From JBBRNH01 sp038230415 (lineage in GTDB: Bacteria; Bacteroidota; Bacteroidia; Cytophagales; Spirosomataceae): DNA of 54,966 bases. This document shows, one piece after another, positions 35,626 to 44,853 of the stretch (position 1 is its first letter; the number at the start of each line of letters is the position of its first letter). The stretch lies in NCBI GenBank assembly GCA_038230415.1, contig JBBRNH010000032.1:1-54966 (forward strand). The letters are read 5' to 3'. A model generated the notes under the pieces. The model searched no databases and was not told the origin of the DNA. It saw only the letters and a list, made by a program, of their open reading frames with translations. Made by a program: the position numbers and the translations under genes.

Positions 35626-35669
35626 GATTTTATTGTGCAAAATGGTTTTAAATGTGGTGTTTTTTTACT

Positions 35670-35677
35670 TAATTTTG
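35670..35677 (+). promoter_or_regulatory. Bacteroidota -7 box TAATTTTG
   Basis: TAATTTTG fits TAnnTTTG and lies 45 bp before the ATG of the GT5-like gene; a T-rich GGTTTTA at about 35644-35650 is near -33 distance. Confidence 0.5.
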
Positions 35678-35722
35678 CAAGTTCTTTCCGGCACAACGCC
35701 ACTAACTCTTTTCCTGTTGTTT

Positions 35723-36529
35723 ATGAGCAAACTTCGTATCCTCTACGTTGCCAGTGAGATTAACCCCTTCCTAAAAACCTCCGACGTTGCCGATTTTGTC
35801 CGTAAACTCCCCCAGGTCATGCAGGAACGGGGTATGGAAATCAGGATTCTGGTGCCGCGTTTTGGGCTGATCAACGAGCGTAAAAACCGTCTGCACGAAG
35901 TGGTCCGGCTGTCGGGCATCAACATCTCCGTCGGCGACGAAGAAAAACCCCTCATCATCAAGGTCGCATCCATCCCGACGGCTAAACTCCAGGTCTATTT
36001 TATTGACAACGAAGATTACTTCCAGCGCAAGTACGTTTTCCACGACAAAGAAGACCGCTTTTATGACGATAATGACGAACGCGCCATCTTTTTCTGCAAG
36101 GGCGCACTCGAAACCGTTAAAAAACTCGGCTGGGCTCCCGACATCGTGCATTGCAACGACTGGATGACGGCCCTGATTCCGCTCTACCTCAAAACGACCT
36201 ACAAAAACGACCCGGTTTTCAAAGATGCCAAGTCGGTTTTTACCATTCATAACAACGCCTTCGACCATCGGTTTGACCCCAGCATCATCGAAAAAGCCCG
36301 CATGATGGACATTGACGACGAGATGCTGGCGCATCTCAAATCGGCTGATTATCAGGGATTCATGCGAATCGGTATTGCCTACGCCGATGCCGTTGTCCAG
36401 GCCGACGAAGAAGTCAGCGAAAGCCTGAACGCGGTGCTGGCCGAACTCCCCGAACACAAAATTGGGCGGATGGAGTCTGAAGACGTATCGCTCGGTTATT
36501 ACAACCTCTATACGCAACTGGCGGGGTAA
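35723..36529 (+). CDS. glycogen/starch-synthase-like protein, GT5 N-terminal half only
   Basis: A 268-residue cytoplasmic protein from ATG 35723. It matches only the N-terminal (acceptor-side) half of GT5 glycogen synthases: KLRILYVASEINPFLKTSDV, FVRKLPQVMQERGMEIRILV, PDIVHCNDWMTALIPLYLKT and SVFTIHNNAFDHRFDPSI. The ADP-glucose-binding Lys-Thr-Gly-Gly-Leu motif of true synthases is KTSDV here, and the whole C-terminal half is absent. Single-half proteins of this kind are common in Cytophagales, so this is not a truncation in this strain. Catalysis as a glycogen synthase is doubtful. Confidence 0.88.
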   Translation: MSKLRILYVASEINPFLKTSDVADFVRKLPQVMQERGMEIRILVPRFGLINERKNRLHEVVRLSGINISVGDEEKPLIIKVASIPTAKLQVYFIDNEDYFQRKYVFHDKEDRFYDDNDERAIFFCKGALETVKKLGWAPDIVHCNDWMTALIPLYLKTTYKNDPVFKDAKSVFTIHNNAFDHRFDPSIIEKARMMDIDDEMLAHLKSADYQGFMRIGIAYADAVVQADEEVSESLNAVLAELPEHKIGRMESEDVSLGYYNLYTQLAG

Positions 36530-36550
36530 GAGCCGGAATGTTTTGGTTTG

Positions 36551-36661
36551 TTCGGCATCGCCCCCAGGCCGTGCCATTCCAGCCGGTTGGGGCATACCCA
36601 CAGCCTGGTGGCGGTGGGAAACAAGCTACTCCAACTTGTTTCCCACCGCCACCAGGCTGTG
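36551..36661. repeat. composite palindrome, copy A (TTCGGCATCG leader)
   Basis: The 27-bp segments 36599-36625 and 36635-36661 are perfect reverse complements around 9 nt (core CCTGGTGGCGGTGGGAAACA). A third partial arm (36559-36573, CGCCCCCAGGCCGTG) can pair with the first segment instead. The leader and arms are shared with 50557-50645. It lies between the convergent GT5-like and esterase genes and can also act as a terminator. Confidence 0.85.
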
Positions 36662-36683
36662 TCATCTCATCCCGCAACACCCG

Positions 36684-39600
36684 TTATTTCACTAATACCA
36701 GCTTGCCGGTCTGCACCGTTTTCTCGCCCATTAGCCGCACCACATACAGCCCGGCAGCCTGCCCTGATACGTCAAGCAGTTCCTCCTGCGGCTGACCCGT
36801 GCCAACCACCGCCCGGCTTTGCACAGACACACCCGACAGCGTGACCACCGACAGCGTAGCCCGTTCGCCAGTGCCTAACCCGAACCGCACCACCACCCGG
36901 CCACTGCCCGGATTGGGACTGATAACCAAGCCCCCTGATGGTTCCGAGTCCTGAACGGAGACCCCTATACGACTACCCCCGCAGACGACCGTGAACACCC
37001 GGCTGACTTCGCTGTTGCTGGTTTGTCTGGCCTTGAACGTAAACGCGGTGCCGCTGCCCGTCCGCTGATGAACCGGCACGTTCAGGACGTTGCCCGTTCC
37101 CCAGTCCCGCAGCCCATTGGCCTGGTACTCAACGGGGTTGCCGTTACTGTTGGCGACACTCAGGGTTACGTCGCCATTGGCGCAGTTGACCGAGGGCGTA
37201 TTGAGAGCAAAACCGGGTGGGGTGGTTGGGGGCGTTGGGGGCGGGGTGCCGCCATTCACGCAAATCTTATCGAGGGTAAAGCGAAAGCCACCCTGTACCC
37301 GAATCGTGTTGGCCCCCGCGTTGAGCGAGACGGTCACGGCGTTGCTGGCCTGAAAGGTATTCCATGACCCGTTGGGGTCAATGCCTTTGACCTCCACCGC
37401 GCCCCCGTTGATGCGGTAGTCAATGTGGCCACCCGACTCGCCCGATGCGTAGTAGAACGTCAGGGGATAACTGCCCGCCGAGGTCACGTTTACGGCAAAG
37501 TCAACGTAACGACTGGGGCTGTCTAAACCACCCACGTACTGCCCGCCCGACGCATTGCCGCCCGACGATAGCTCTGTACCGGCAGAGCGCGGGTAACTTT
37601 CGGCTTCGTAGCAATTGCCCGTTGGCGGGGTTGGGCCACAGCCGCTGATGGTGATGCCGACGGTGCCGGTTTTGGTGGTGCAACCCGACTTGGTAGCCGA
37701 CACAGTGTAGGTATAGCCGCCGTTGCTGCCGGGTGCGCTGATGCTGCCGGGGTTAGCTCCGGTAGCGACGTTGGTGCCGTTGAGCGTCCAGGCAAAACCG
37801 GCACTGCCGCAGTCATTGCCGTTGGCCGTACCCGCGCAACCTGCGTAGAGTGTAATGCTGCCACTGCAACCCGGATTGGCGTTGCTGACGGTTGGGCTGA
37901 CGGTAAACTCACAGCCAGTGGTTGGCGTGGTGGTGCCGCCCGTGTTGACACAAAGTTTATCGAGCGTAAACTGCCCGCCGTCTCCCTGAACCCGGATGGT
38001 GTTGTTACCCGCGTTGAGGGTGATGGTGGTTGTGGTCTCGCGGAAGTTTGTCCAGCCTCCGGTGCCGGCTGGCGTAACCGTTGAGACCGTGTTACCGTTG
38101 ATTTTCAGGCCGATACGGGGTGTTTCTCCCGACGCGTAGAACAGGCTGAGCGTATAGTTTCCCGCCGATGGAACGCCGTTGATGGTATAGTCCATGTATT
38201 CACCGGGTCCGCCGAAGCCCCCCACATACTGCCCGCCCGACGCGCTTCCGTTACTCTCCGGGGTACGGTTGCCGGAGCCGCCTTCGGCTTCGTAGCAGAC
38301 AACGCCGGTGGTGGTAGTTGGCGGGGTTGCTGTGTCGTTAACGACTGAAAATGGGAAGTCAACGGCTTGCGTAGGAATAAAATGACCCTGGGCATTTCGG
38401 ACGAATGCTCTGCGAGTTCCAGTGCAATTTGCGGGAAGAGTCTGATCGTAGCATATAGGTGAGTTTAAGTCAGCAATGCTCCCATTATCATAGACCCAGA
38501 TATATGAAGAACCTGTGGGTGCTGACACATTGGCACCGTTTATAACAACACTTTGCCCCGGAGTACTCATGGTACGGACAGTAATTGGCGTGGGTGTTGT
38601 CCCGTCGAATATCCCACTGATTGCCCCATACCAGGCGTCGGCTGCCTCCATTAATCCCGGAACGGTAAAGTGAACGGGTTCTGCATTTCCCACTACGGCC
38701 CGCCTTGAGCCGACTGGCACAAGCGCATCCATATCCGGGCCGCGAAATATGTATTTGAGGTCATTGTTGGCAGGATCGGCATTGATGGCGGTAATAACGG
38801 CTTCCTGCCCGGCAGACACCGTGCTGTTGGTATTTCCTTCGTTGAGCGATGCTTTGGCAACAACCCAGGGTATCTGAACTGATGTGTTCATGTCAGTTCT
38901 GGACTGTCGGATCACGGTTAGCAGTTTATTCTTGTAATCGTCAGAACTGCTAACTTTTCGTTTTTCTATCACACCGCCTGAGTTTAAATCAGGCCAATTT
39001 CCTGTCAAGGCCCAGGTATCACTTTCGCCCTGCTGCCAGAGAATGGCCCTCAGGCCATACATGGAGCCATAAAACTGGAGTGCATTACGCAACACCCCGT
39101 ATGGACCACCTTCACTAAAGCGCGGGTTTGTAGAGACCGGAAAGCCAAGCGGTGTTGCGGCCGGGTTTATAGCGGTGGTTGCCCAGTTGGTAATGGTGGT
39201 GCCACCCCAGGCCGCGTTGAAAAAAGCAATCGGAATTTCGTTGTTGAACTTAGTCGCCAATTTTTCGCCCAACGCAGCCCAACACCAAAGTGAATTACCC
39301 ATTGGCGCAATCTGAGCCTGATTGTTGGCAACCGAAGCCATTGTACCAATATACATCAGTTTGTTGCCCCCTTTATAGGCCGTTGGGTCTTTGGTCAGGG
39401 TGGCTGTCAGCGAACTCAAATCCGTGAACCGGGTTGGTTGAACCCGAACACCATCCATCGAGGGCAGGGGCTGGGTAGCTACTTTGAGTTCATTGTCATA
39501 GTCAGGCACGTAATTCTCTAAGCCCTGCGCGTTCGACTGGCCCGAAATCATAAACACCTCGCCAACACCCACTTTGATTGACACCGTTTTGGTGCCAACC

Positions 39601-39959
39601 CGTGTGAGATTCTCTCCCGTGTTGGGTGTGGCCTTAACCGTCAGACGATACCACCCCTGCGCTAAATCTGTAATGCCGCCAAAAGCCCCTCCACCATTGT
39701 TTCCCAACTGAAACGAGAGTGCATTGGCTTGCGTAACGACTCCGGTGCTGACGCTGAGTTTATCAAACTTAGCCGTCAGGGTGTATTCGCCGTCTTTGAA
39801 AAGCTGCGAATTGAACGTCCCCAGAATAGACATCGGAGCCGTGTTGTCGGAGCCTCGCTGGAATACAGCTCCATCGTAAGGCCAGGTGACCCTAAGTTGT
39901 TGAGCATGGCTGATCAACGTGCATAGCACGGCCAGGCATGAAAAAAGTAGTCTTTTCAT
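36684..39959 (-). CDS. SGNH/sialate-O-acetylesterase-like enzyme with two CBM-like modules and T9SS type A tail
   Basis: A 1091-residue secreted protein from ATG 39959 (signal MKRLLFSCLAVLCTLISHAQ). An Ig-like domain leads to an SGNH esterase domain (about 125-440) with the nucleophile motif MISGQSNAQG, NAAWGGTTITNW and LWQQGESDTW. Two CBM6/35-like modules follow (CYEAEGGSGN...YVGGFGGPGEYMDY and CYEAESYPRS...YVGGLDSPSRYVDF), separated by a Cys-rich Ig-like domain. The end is a type A sorting domain (VISPNPGSGRVVVRFG, AAGLYVVRLMG, TGKLVLVK). It probably removes acetyl groups from a polysaccharide outside the cell. The 5' half is visibly more AT-rich than the 3' half. Confidence 0.9.
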   Translation of the reverse strand: MKRLLFSCLAVLCTLISHAQQLRVTWPYDGAVFQRGSDNTAPMSILGTFNSQLFKDGEYTLTAKFDKLSVSTGVVTQANALSFQLGNNGGGAFGGITDLAQGWYRLTVKATPNTGENLTRVGTKTVSIKVGVGEVFMISGQSNAQGLENYVPDYDNELKVATQPLPSMDGVRVQPTRFTDLSSLTATLTKDPTAYKGGNKLMYIGTMASVANNQAQIAPMGNSLWCWAALGEKLATKFNNEIPIAFFNAAWGGTTITNWATTAINPAATPLGFPVSTNPRFSEGGPYGVLRNALQFYGSMYGLRAILWQQGESDTWALTGNWPDLNSGGVIEKRKVSSSDDYKNKLLTVIRQSRTDMNTSVQIPWVVAKASLNEGNTNSTVSAGQEAVITAINADPANNDLKYIFRGPDMDALVPVGSRRAVVGNAEPVHFTVPGLMEAADAWYGAISGIFDGTTPTPITVRTMSTPGQSVVINGANVSAPTGSSYIWVYDNGSIADLNSPICYDQTLPANCTGTRRAFVRNAQGHFIPTQAVDFPFSVVNDTATPPTTTTGVVCYEAEGGSGNRTPESNGSASGGQYVGGFGGPGEYMDYTINGVPSAGNYTLSLFYASGETPRIGLKINGNTVSTVTPAGTGGWTNFRETTTTITLNAGNNTIRVQGDGGQFTLDKLCVNTGGTTTPTTGCEFTVSPTVSNANPGCSGSITLYAGCAGTANGNDCGSAGFAWTLNGTNVATGANPGSISAPGSNGGYTYTVSATKSGCTTKTGTVGITISGCGPTPPTGNCYEAESYPRSAGTELSSGGNASGGQYVGGLDSPSRYVDFAVNVTSAGSYPLTFYYASGESGGHIDYRINGGAVEVKGIDPNGSWNTFQASNAVTVSLNAGANTIRVQGGFRFTLDKICVNGGTPPPTPPTTPPGFALNTPSVNCANGDVTLSVANSNGNPVEYQANGLRDWGTGNVLNVPVHQRTGSGTAFTFKARQTSNSEVSRVFTVVCGGSRIGVSVQDSEPSGGLVISPNPGSGRVVVRFGLGTGERATLSVVTLSGVSVQSRAVVGTGQPQEELLDVSGQAAGLYVVRLMGEKTVQTGKLVLVK

Positions 39960-40009
39960 GAGTACAAACTGTTTGAAAAAGTTGAAATAGAAGAAAAACG
40001 AGACGCTAA

Positions 40010-40957
40010 TCAGGGGCAACTATACTCGTAATAAGTAATATTTATCGCCCCGCCATCGGGGGTAAAGGGCCAGTTTTGATTGAGTTTGATTCCGTGTCTG
40101 ACTACTCTGGTCGCAAGTCCCTTCTCGTTGAATGTATAATAGTAATTTAGTTGATACACATTTCCGTTCGGATAAAGAGTACTCCCTATCATACTCGTTG
40201 TATTGCGGGCAACGAGATTCTTGCTCGATTTTCCGAGGAAGGGGTATAGATTAGGTAAGTTTGGTCTCGACAAAAAGTATAGAGTGGTATCAGAACCAGT
40301 ACCGAATTCACTACCAACGTAGGATGCATATTTAACAATATTGCTCTGTTCTACAAATACCTGAGCTGCCAGTTTGCCATTGTTGAGATACCGAACCGGG
40401 AATCCCTCCGCATCATATTCGATGAGATGATAATCAGGAGGCCCCGTTGACAAGCCCCGGCCATTGAGCGGTATAGTATCAAGGTGATTCTTATTACCTT
40501 GAATTGACAAATCAGGAAAAAAGGAGCGAAATATCCGTTGGCTGGTATATTCATACTTTCTAACTGCCTTACTACCACCAGCACTGATGTAGTCAGTTTG
40601 CACCAACCGACCCAATTGGTCATAGCTGTACAACACTTCGTATTCTTTACTGACCGTATATGACGCGCCATCGGCGGTTACCGTTTCGGGATCAACTACG
40701 GGAAACGTGCCGTTATTTACTGCTTTAAAAATTAGTTTGGTAAACCTGCAATTGGCGGGGGGCTGTACAACAAAATCATAATTAGGCAAGGGTATTGCCG
40801 TCGAGCTTATCACCGTAGTCGCAACGGGCGGGGTCGTTGTTGAGGTCGGCGGGCCAACCACCACTGGCGGTCTCACCTCTTCCACCTCCTTCTTGCAGCC
40901 AACACCTACGCCCAACAGCGTCAGGAACAGCAGACTGTATAGCATCGTCGTTTTCAT
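40010..40957 (-). CDS. secreted lipoprotein with RHS-like text
   Basis: A 315-residue lipoprotein from ATG 40957: MKTTMLYSLLFLTLLGVGVG then CKKEVEE. A Thr/Pro-rich linker is followed by a beta-rich domain with YSYDQLGRLVQTDYISAGG, YEYTSQRIFRSFF, LIEYDAEGFPVRYLNNGK and YTFNEKGLATRVVRHG. These resemble the Tyr-Asp repeats of RHS/DUF4595-type proteins. Function is unknown. It lies 50 bp upstream of the esterase gene on the same strand and is equally AT-rich, so both probably arrived together and are co-transcribed. Confidence 0.75.
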   Translation of the reverse strand: MKTTMLYSLLFLTLLGVGVGCKKEVEEVRPPVVVGPPTSTTTPPVATTVISSTAIPLPNYDFVVQPPANCRFTKLIFKAVNNGTFPVVDPETVTADGASYTVSKEYEVLYSYDQLGRLVQTDYISAGGSKAVRKYEYTSQRIFRSFFPDLSIQGNKNHLDTIPLNGRGLSTGPPDYHLIEYDAEGFPVRYLNNGKLAAQVFVEQSNIVKYASYVGSEFGTGSDTTLYFLSRPNLPNLYPFLGKSSKNLVARNTTSMIGSTLYPNGNVYQLNYYYTFNEKGLATRVVRHGIKLNQNWPFTPDGGAINITYYEYSCP

Positions 40958-41005
40958 AATCTCGTTGCGTTTTGTTGAGACAAAGGTCAAGGGGTTTTCA
41001 TCAAG

Positions 41006-41064
41006 AAAAAACACCTACAAGTGTGAATTTTAGTCCTAAAACTTGACACTTGTAGGTGTTTTTT
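41006..41064. terminator. 19-bp perfect hairpin after the LuxR-type gene
   Basis: Arms 41006-41024 and 41046-41064 (AAAAAACACCTACAAGTGT and its reverse complement) pair perfectly around a 21-nt loop, with T or A runs at both outer ends. It follows the LuxR-type gene and precedes the lipoprotein gene. CACCTACAAGTG is itself nearly palindromic, so a regulatory site is also possible. Confidence 0.75.
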
Positions 41065-41068
41065 GTCG

Positions 41069-41419
41069 TCAGGCCGGGGGCGGTTGTAGCAGCCATGCCT
41101 GATGCCGCTCGGCAAAGCGCACCAAACAGTTGGTTCCGCTCAGGCCCAGCTTGCGGTTGATAACCGTTCGTTGGCTGTGAATCGTGTCTTTACTCAGGTT
41201 TTGCCGGTCGGCAATGTCGGCGGTGGTGCAGCCCCCGGCAATCAGGCGCACTACCGTTTGCTCGTGAGGTTTCAGCGTGGCCCATCCGGGCGGGGTGGGG
41301 TTGTCGGGCAGGGGCAGGGCTGAGAGCGTCGTTTGCAGCCACGTTCGGTACGCGGCTAACCCCTCCGGTGTAACCATTTGGAGGGAGGGGGTAATTTGTG
41401 TGTTATAGATGTTATTCAT
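41069..41419 (-). CDS. small LuxR-type DNA-binding protein
   Basis: A 116-residue protein whose C-terminal half is a GerE/LuxR helix-turn-helix: LKPHEQTVVRLIAGGCTTAD, IADRQNLSKDTIHSQRTVIN and RKLGLSGTNCLVRFAERHQ. The short N-terminal part has no receiver or sensor domain. It could be an orphan output module controlled by level or by a partner protein. It lies upstream of the lipoprotein and esterase genes, from which it is separated by a strong hairpin. Targets are unknown. Confidence 0.85.
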   Translation of the reverse strand: MNNIYNTQITPSLQMVTPEGLAAYRTWLQTTLSALPLPDNPTPPGWATLKPHEQTVVRLIAGGCTTADIADRQNLSKDTIHSQRTVINRKLGLSGTNCLVRFAERHQAWLLQPPPA

Positions 41420-41989
41420 TGGGTGTTGTGGTTATTGAAGTTGGGCAGCAAGGTAACAAAACAAATAGACCAAAATCTATTTTTGATGTGAATAAATTGT
41501 TAATTCCGGCACATACAAAAATGTGCATAGCAGCACGATACCCAGATATGGTTTCTGGCGATTTGACACCAATTAACGAAATGAAGACCATCAACGATCC
41601 TGAAAAAATGGCGGCTTCGTCCGTCCGATTGCCACGCGGGCATTGAGCAGGGCTACAGGCGTTCCCTGCTGTTTTTACGAGCAAGCCCCGTTAGTATAGG
41701 TCTAAGTACTTATCCCCCTCCTCACGGGCGGTGCGCCGATGCGCGAGGGGTCGGGGAGAGTTGCCCGCTGGCGTGAGACGACAGAGACTCATTAACCGGG
41801 TAGGCAGGTGTAGGCAGGTAGAGAAGTCAGAAATGGCAATATTTGCCCGGCCCGGTATAGTGCTTAAATCAGTAGAATAAATACACTATTCGTTTTTCAG
41901 GAAGTTACGCATCAGGCCAGAAACAGCCCGGTTCACCGCTACCTGAACCCATCCCGGCAGCAGCTATCAATCAACCGTTTACAACCGTC
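41420..41989. other. 570-bp intergenic region
   Basis: No convincing gene. Short open frames on both strands (e.g. 41412-41684 and 41398-41646) have unlike composition and no family features. A tandem GTAGGCAGGT pair lies near 41810-41830. The region separates the minus-strand LuxR-type gene from the plus-strand sugar-oxidation cluster, so it should hold promoters for both, but no exact TAnnTTTG box was found. Confidence 0.6.
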
Positions 41990-44695
41990 ATGAATACGAT
42001 AATCAACGCAACGAAGATCGCCATTGCCCTGCTCGCCCTCATTCTGATTGGCACATCGTGGGTCAATATGGGTGGCGTAACGCCCGCTCCAACGAAGGTT
42101 GGCAACCCCAAAACCGACAAGCTGAAACTCCTGCCCGGCTACACCGCCGAACATATCTACAGCCCCTCCGACAACAATAAAGGCTCGTGGGTGGCAATGG
42201 CGTTTGACGACAAGGGCCGCATGATTACCTCCGACCAATACGGGTTTCTGTACCGCCTGACACTGCCACCCGTTGGCTCCGGCGCACAACAGCCGCAAAT
42301 CGAAAAACTCAAGGTTGGCGTGTTGGCTCCCGGCGACACCACCGTTGGCATGGGCTACGCGCAGGGGCTGCTCTATGCCTTCAACAGCCTGTATGTGATG
42401 GTGAATAACCGCGAGAACAAAAACTTCGGCAAAGGCAGCGGCCTCTATCGGTTGCAGGACACTGACGGCGATGACCAGTACGACAAGGTGACGCTCCTGA
42501 AAGCCCTCAAAGGCGAAGGCGAACACGGCCCGCACAGCATTGTGCTCTCGCCCGATAAAAAATCGCTGTATGTGATGTGCGGGAATTTTACTGACTTACC
42601 CAAATTCGATGCCTACCGACTGCCCGCCGTCTGGCAGGAAGACAACCTGTTTCCGGCCATCAAAGACCCGCGCGGCCACGCCACCGACCGCATGGCCCCC
42701 GGCGGCTGGATTGCCAAGCTCGACCCCGACGGCCAGCAGTGGGAACTCGTCGGCGCGGGCTTCCGCAACACCTTTGACTTTGCCTTCAACGACGCGGGCG
42801 ACCTCTTCGGATACGATTCAGACATGGAGTGGGATTTCGGGATGCCCTGGTACAAACCCACCCGCATCTGCCACATCACCAGCGGGGCCGAGTTTGGCTG
42901 GCGCACCGCAGCCAGCAACTGGTCGCCCACGTTTGCCGACTGCCTGCCCGCCGTGCTGAACTTGGGGCAAGGCTCGCCAACGGGCGTATTTGCCGGGCGT
43001 GGGGCGCGGTTTCCCGAAAAATACCAGAAAGCACTGTACGCCTTCGACTGGAGTTTCGGCATTATTTACGCCGTTCACCTGCAACCCGATGGCGCGTCGT
43101 ACCGGGCCAGTGCCGAGGAGTTTATCTCCGGCTCGCCCCTGCCCCTGACCGACGGATTGGTTGGCCCCGATGGGTCACTGTACTTTCTGACGGGTGGCCG
43201 CCGGTTAGAGTCTGACCTGTACCGAATCACCTACACCGGCACCGAATCAATAGCAGCCACCACCCAAACCCCCGCACCCACTGCCGAACACCAGCTTCGG
43301 ACCCGCTTAGAGCAGTATCATGGCGAGCCGATGGCCGGGGCCGTTGACGCGGCATGGCCGTATCTGAATCACCCGGATCGGTTTGTGCGGTATGCCGCCC
43401 GGATTGCCGTTGAACATCAGCCCGTTAGCCAGTGGCAGGATAAAGCGTTGGCCGAGAAAGACCCGATGCGGCTGACCCAGGCCATGATTGCGCTGGCCCA
43501 TCACGGCGACAAAACACAGCGCGGGGCAATGCTTACAGCCCTAACCACCATCAAATTAGACCCGCTCACCGAGGAGCAGCAGTTGGGCGTTTTGCGGGCT
43601 ATCGAACTGGTGTTTACGCGGATGGGCATCCCCGAAGCCGCCGAAAAAACCGGCGTAATTGCGTACCTGAATCCGCGCTACCCGGCTCGGTCGGCGGTGC
43701 TGAACCGGGCATACAGCAAGTTGCTCATCACGCTCGAAGCACCGGGCGTGGTCAGTAAAACGCTGACCCTGTTGGCAACCAAAAACGAAGATGGCACCGG
43801 CCCGGTGGGGGGCGAAACCGTAACGGCATCGAGTGATTTGATTCTCCGCAACCCGCAGTATGGGCTTGATATTGCCAAGATGCTGGAAAAACTGCCGCCC
43901 GCCCAGCAGACTTACTACGCCACCATGCTCAGCAGCGCACAGACGGGCTGGACTCCCGAACTCCGCAAGCAGTACTTCTCGTGGTTTGCCAACGCCTTCA
44001 CCTATCAGGGGGGCCGCAGCTACATCGGTTTTATTGACAAAGCCCGCAAGTTAGCCCTGGCTCACGTGCCGAAAGAGCAGTTTGAGCAGTACAACAAACT
44101 GTCGGGAGCCGAGTTGCTGACTACTTCCGGCAACGATATTGCCAGTGATTACGCCCCCAAAGGGCCGGGCCGGAACTGGAAAATGGAGAACGCCGTAGCC
44201 GTACTCGATAGTGTTGGCGGAACCCGAAGTTTCGATACGGGCAAAAAAATATACTCGGCCATTTTGTGCAGCCGCTGCCACGCCATGGGCGGTCAGGGTG
44301 CCGATATTGGCCCCGACCTGACGCAGCTTGGCACCCGGTTCTCGAACCGCGATATGCTCGAATCAATGATTATGCCCGACAAAACCATTTCTGACCAGTA
44401 CGCATCCACGATTTTCTCGCTTAAAAACGGGCAATCGGTACTGGGGCGGTTGGTGAACGAAGACAAGACGAGTTATGCCATCTCACAGAATCCGTTCGCG
44501 CCGGAAGACCTCCGAAAAATCGCCAAGAAAGATGTCGTCTCCAAAAAATACTCGACCGTCTCGATCATGCTGCCGGGCCTGATTAACGGCCTGAATCCCG
44601 ACGAACTCCGCGACCTGATTGCGTACATGAAATCGGGCGGAAAAGCAGAGCATGGGGTGTATAAAACAATGGATGGCGCACCGAAAGGGAAGTAA
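41990..44695 (+). CDS. beta-propeller / HEAT-like / cytochrome c protein (PVC-type heme protein)
   Basis: A 901-residue exported protein with a hydrophobic N-terminus (IAIALLALILIGTSWVNM) that is a signal or anchor. Residues about 45-415 form a sugar-dehydrogenase-like beta-propeller (GSWVAMAFDDKGRMITSDQY, GEGEHGPHSIVLSPDKKSLY, LVGPDGSLYFLTGGRRL). An alpha-helical HEAT-like part follows. The cytochrome c domain has heme-binding Cys760-x2-Cys763-His764 (LCSRCHAMGGQGADIGPDLT), with Met in ESMIMPDKTISDQYAS as possible axial ligand. It probably accepts electrons from periplasmic sugar oxidation, or oxidises a sugar itself. It leads the eight-gene cluster and resembles the protein at the cluster's far end. 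Confidence 0.88.
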   Translation: MNTIINATKIAIALLALILIGTSWVNMGGVTPAPTKVGNPKTDKLKLLPGYTAEHIYSPSDNNKGSWVAMAFDDKGRMITSDQYGFLYRLTLPPVGSGAQQPQIEKLKVGVLAPGDTTVGMGYAQGLLYAFNSLYVMVNNRENKNFGKGSGLYRLQDTDGDDQYDKVTLLKALKGEGEHGPHSIVLSPDKKSLYVMCGNFTDLPKFDAYRLPAVWQEDNLFPAIKDPRGHATDRMAPGGWIAKLDPDGQQWELVGAGFRNTFDFAFNDAGDLFGYDSDMEWDFGMPWYKPTRICHITSGAEFGWRTAASNWSPTFADCLPAVLNLGQGSPTGVFAGRGARFPEKYQKALYAFDWSFGIIYAVHLQPDGASYRASAEEFISGSPLPLTDGLVGPDGSLYFLTGGRRLESDLYRITYTGTESIAATTQTPAPTAEHQLRTRLEQYHGEPMAGAVDAAWPYLNHPDRFVRYAARIAVEHQPVSQWQDKALAEKDPMRLTQAMIALAHHGDKTQRGAMLTALTTIKLDPLTEEQQLGVLRAIELVFTRMGIPEAAEKTGVIAYLNPRYPARSAVLNRAYSKLLITLEAPGVVSKTLTLLATKNEDGTGPVGGETVTASSDLILRNPQYGLDIAKMLEKLPPAQQTYYATMLSSAQTGWTPELRKQYFSWFANAFTYQGGRSYIGFIDKARKLALAHVPKEQFEQYNKLSGAELLTTSGNDIASDYAPKGPGRNWKMENAVAVLDSVGGTRSFDTGKKIYSAILCSRCHAMGGQGADIGPDLTQLGTRFSNRDMLESMIMPDKTISDQYASTIFSLKNGQSVLGRLVNEDKTSYAISQNPFAPEDLRKIAKKDVVSKKYSTVSIMLPGLINGLNPDELRDLIAYMKSGGKAEHGVYKTMDGAPKGK

Positions 44696-44708
44696 ATCAC
44701 CTTTGTTA

Positions 44709-44821
44709 TTTCGACAGTAGTTTGTCATTCCGACGATAGCGGGGCGGCCCGTGCCGAGGAATCTACTTGGACTGGCAACGTAGATTCCTCTTATCGTCGG
44801 AATGACAAACCACTGTCGGAA
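44709..44821. repeat. GTCATTCCGACGA-type palindrome with GC-rich insert
   Basis: Outer arms 44709-44738 and 44792-44821 pair with two mismatches (core TTTGTCATTCCGACGATA). Inner arms GAGGAATCTAC / GTAGATTCCTC (44756-44766, 44780-44790) pair perfectly. The left side carries an unpaired module GGGGCGGCCCGTGCC (44741-44755). The right arm reaches the ATG at 44821, which argues against that ATG as a gene start. Confidence 0.85.
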
Positions 44822-44853
44822 TGAAGAAAGGCTTTTTTATGAGGAGAAACATA

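Noticed and set aside
35513..35722. Longer N-terminus for the GT5-like protein
   Set aside because: It runs through a palindromic repeat and the promoter box; the GT5 start MSKLRILYVASE is at 35723.
41398..41684. Short open frames on both strands after the LuxR-type gene
   Set aside because: Neither has a signal, domain or plausible composition; treated as non-coding.
44821..44853. Upstream ATG for the DUF1080 gene
   Set aside because: This ATG is at the end of the right arm of a palindromic repeat; the signal peptide begins at ATG 44854.
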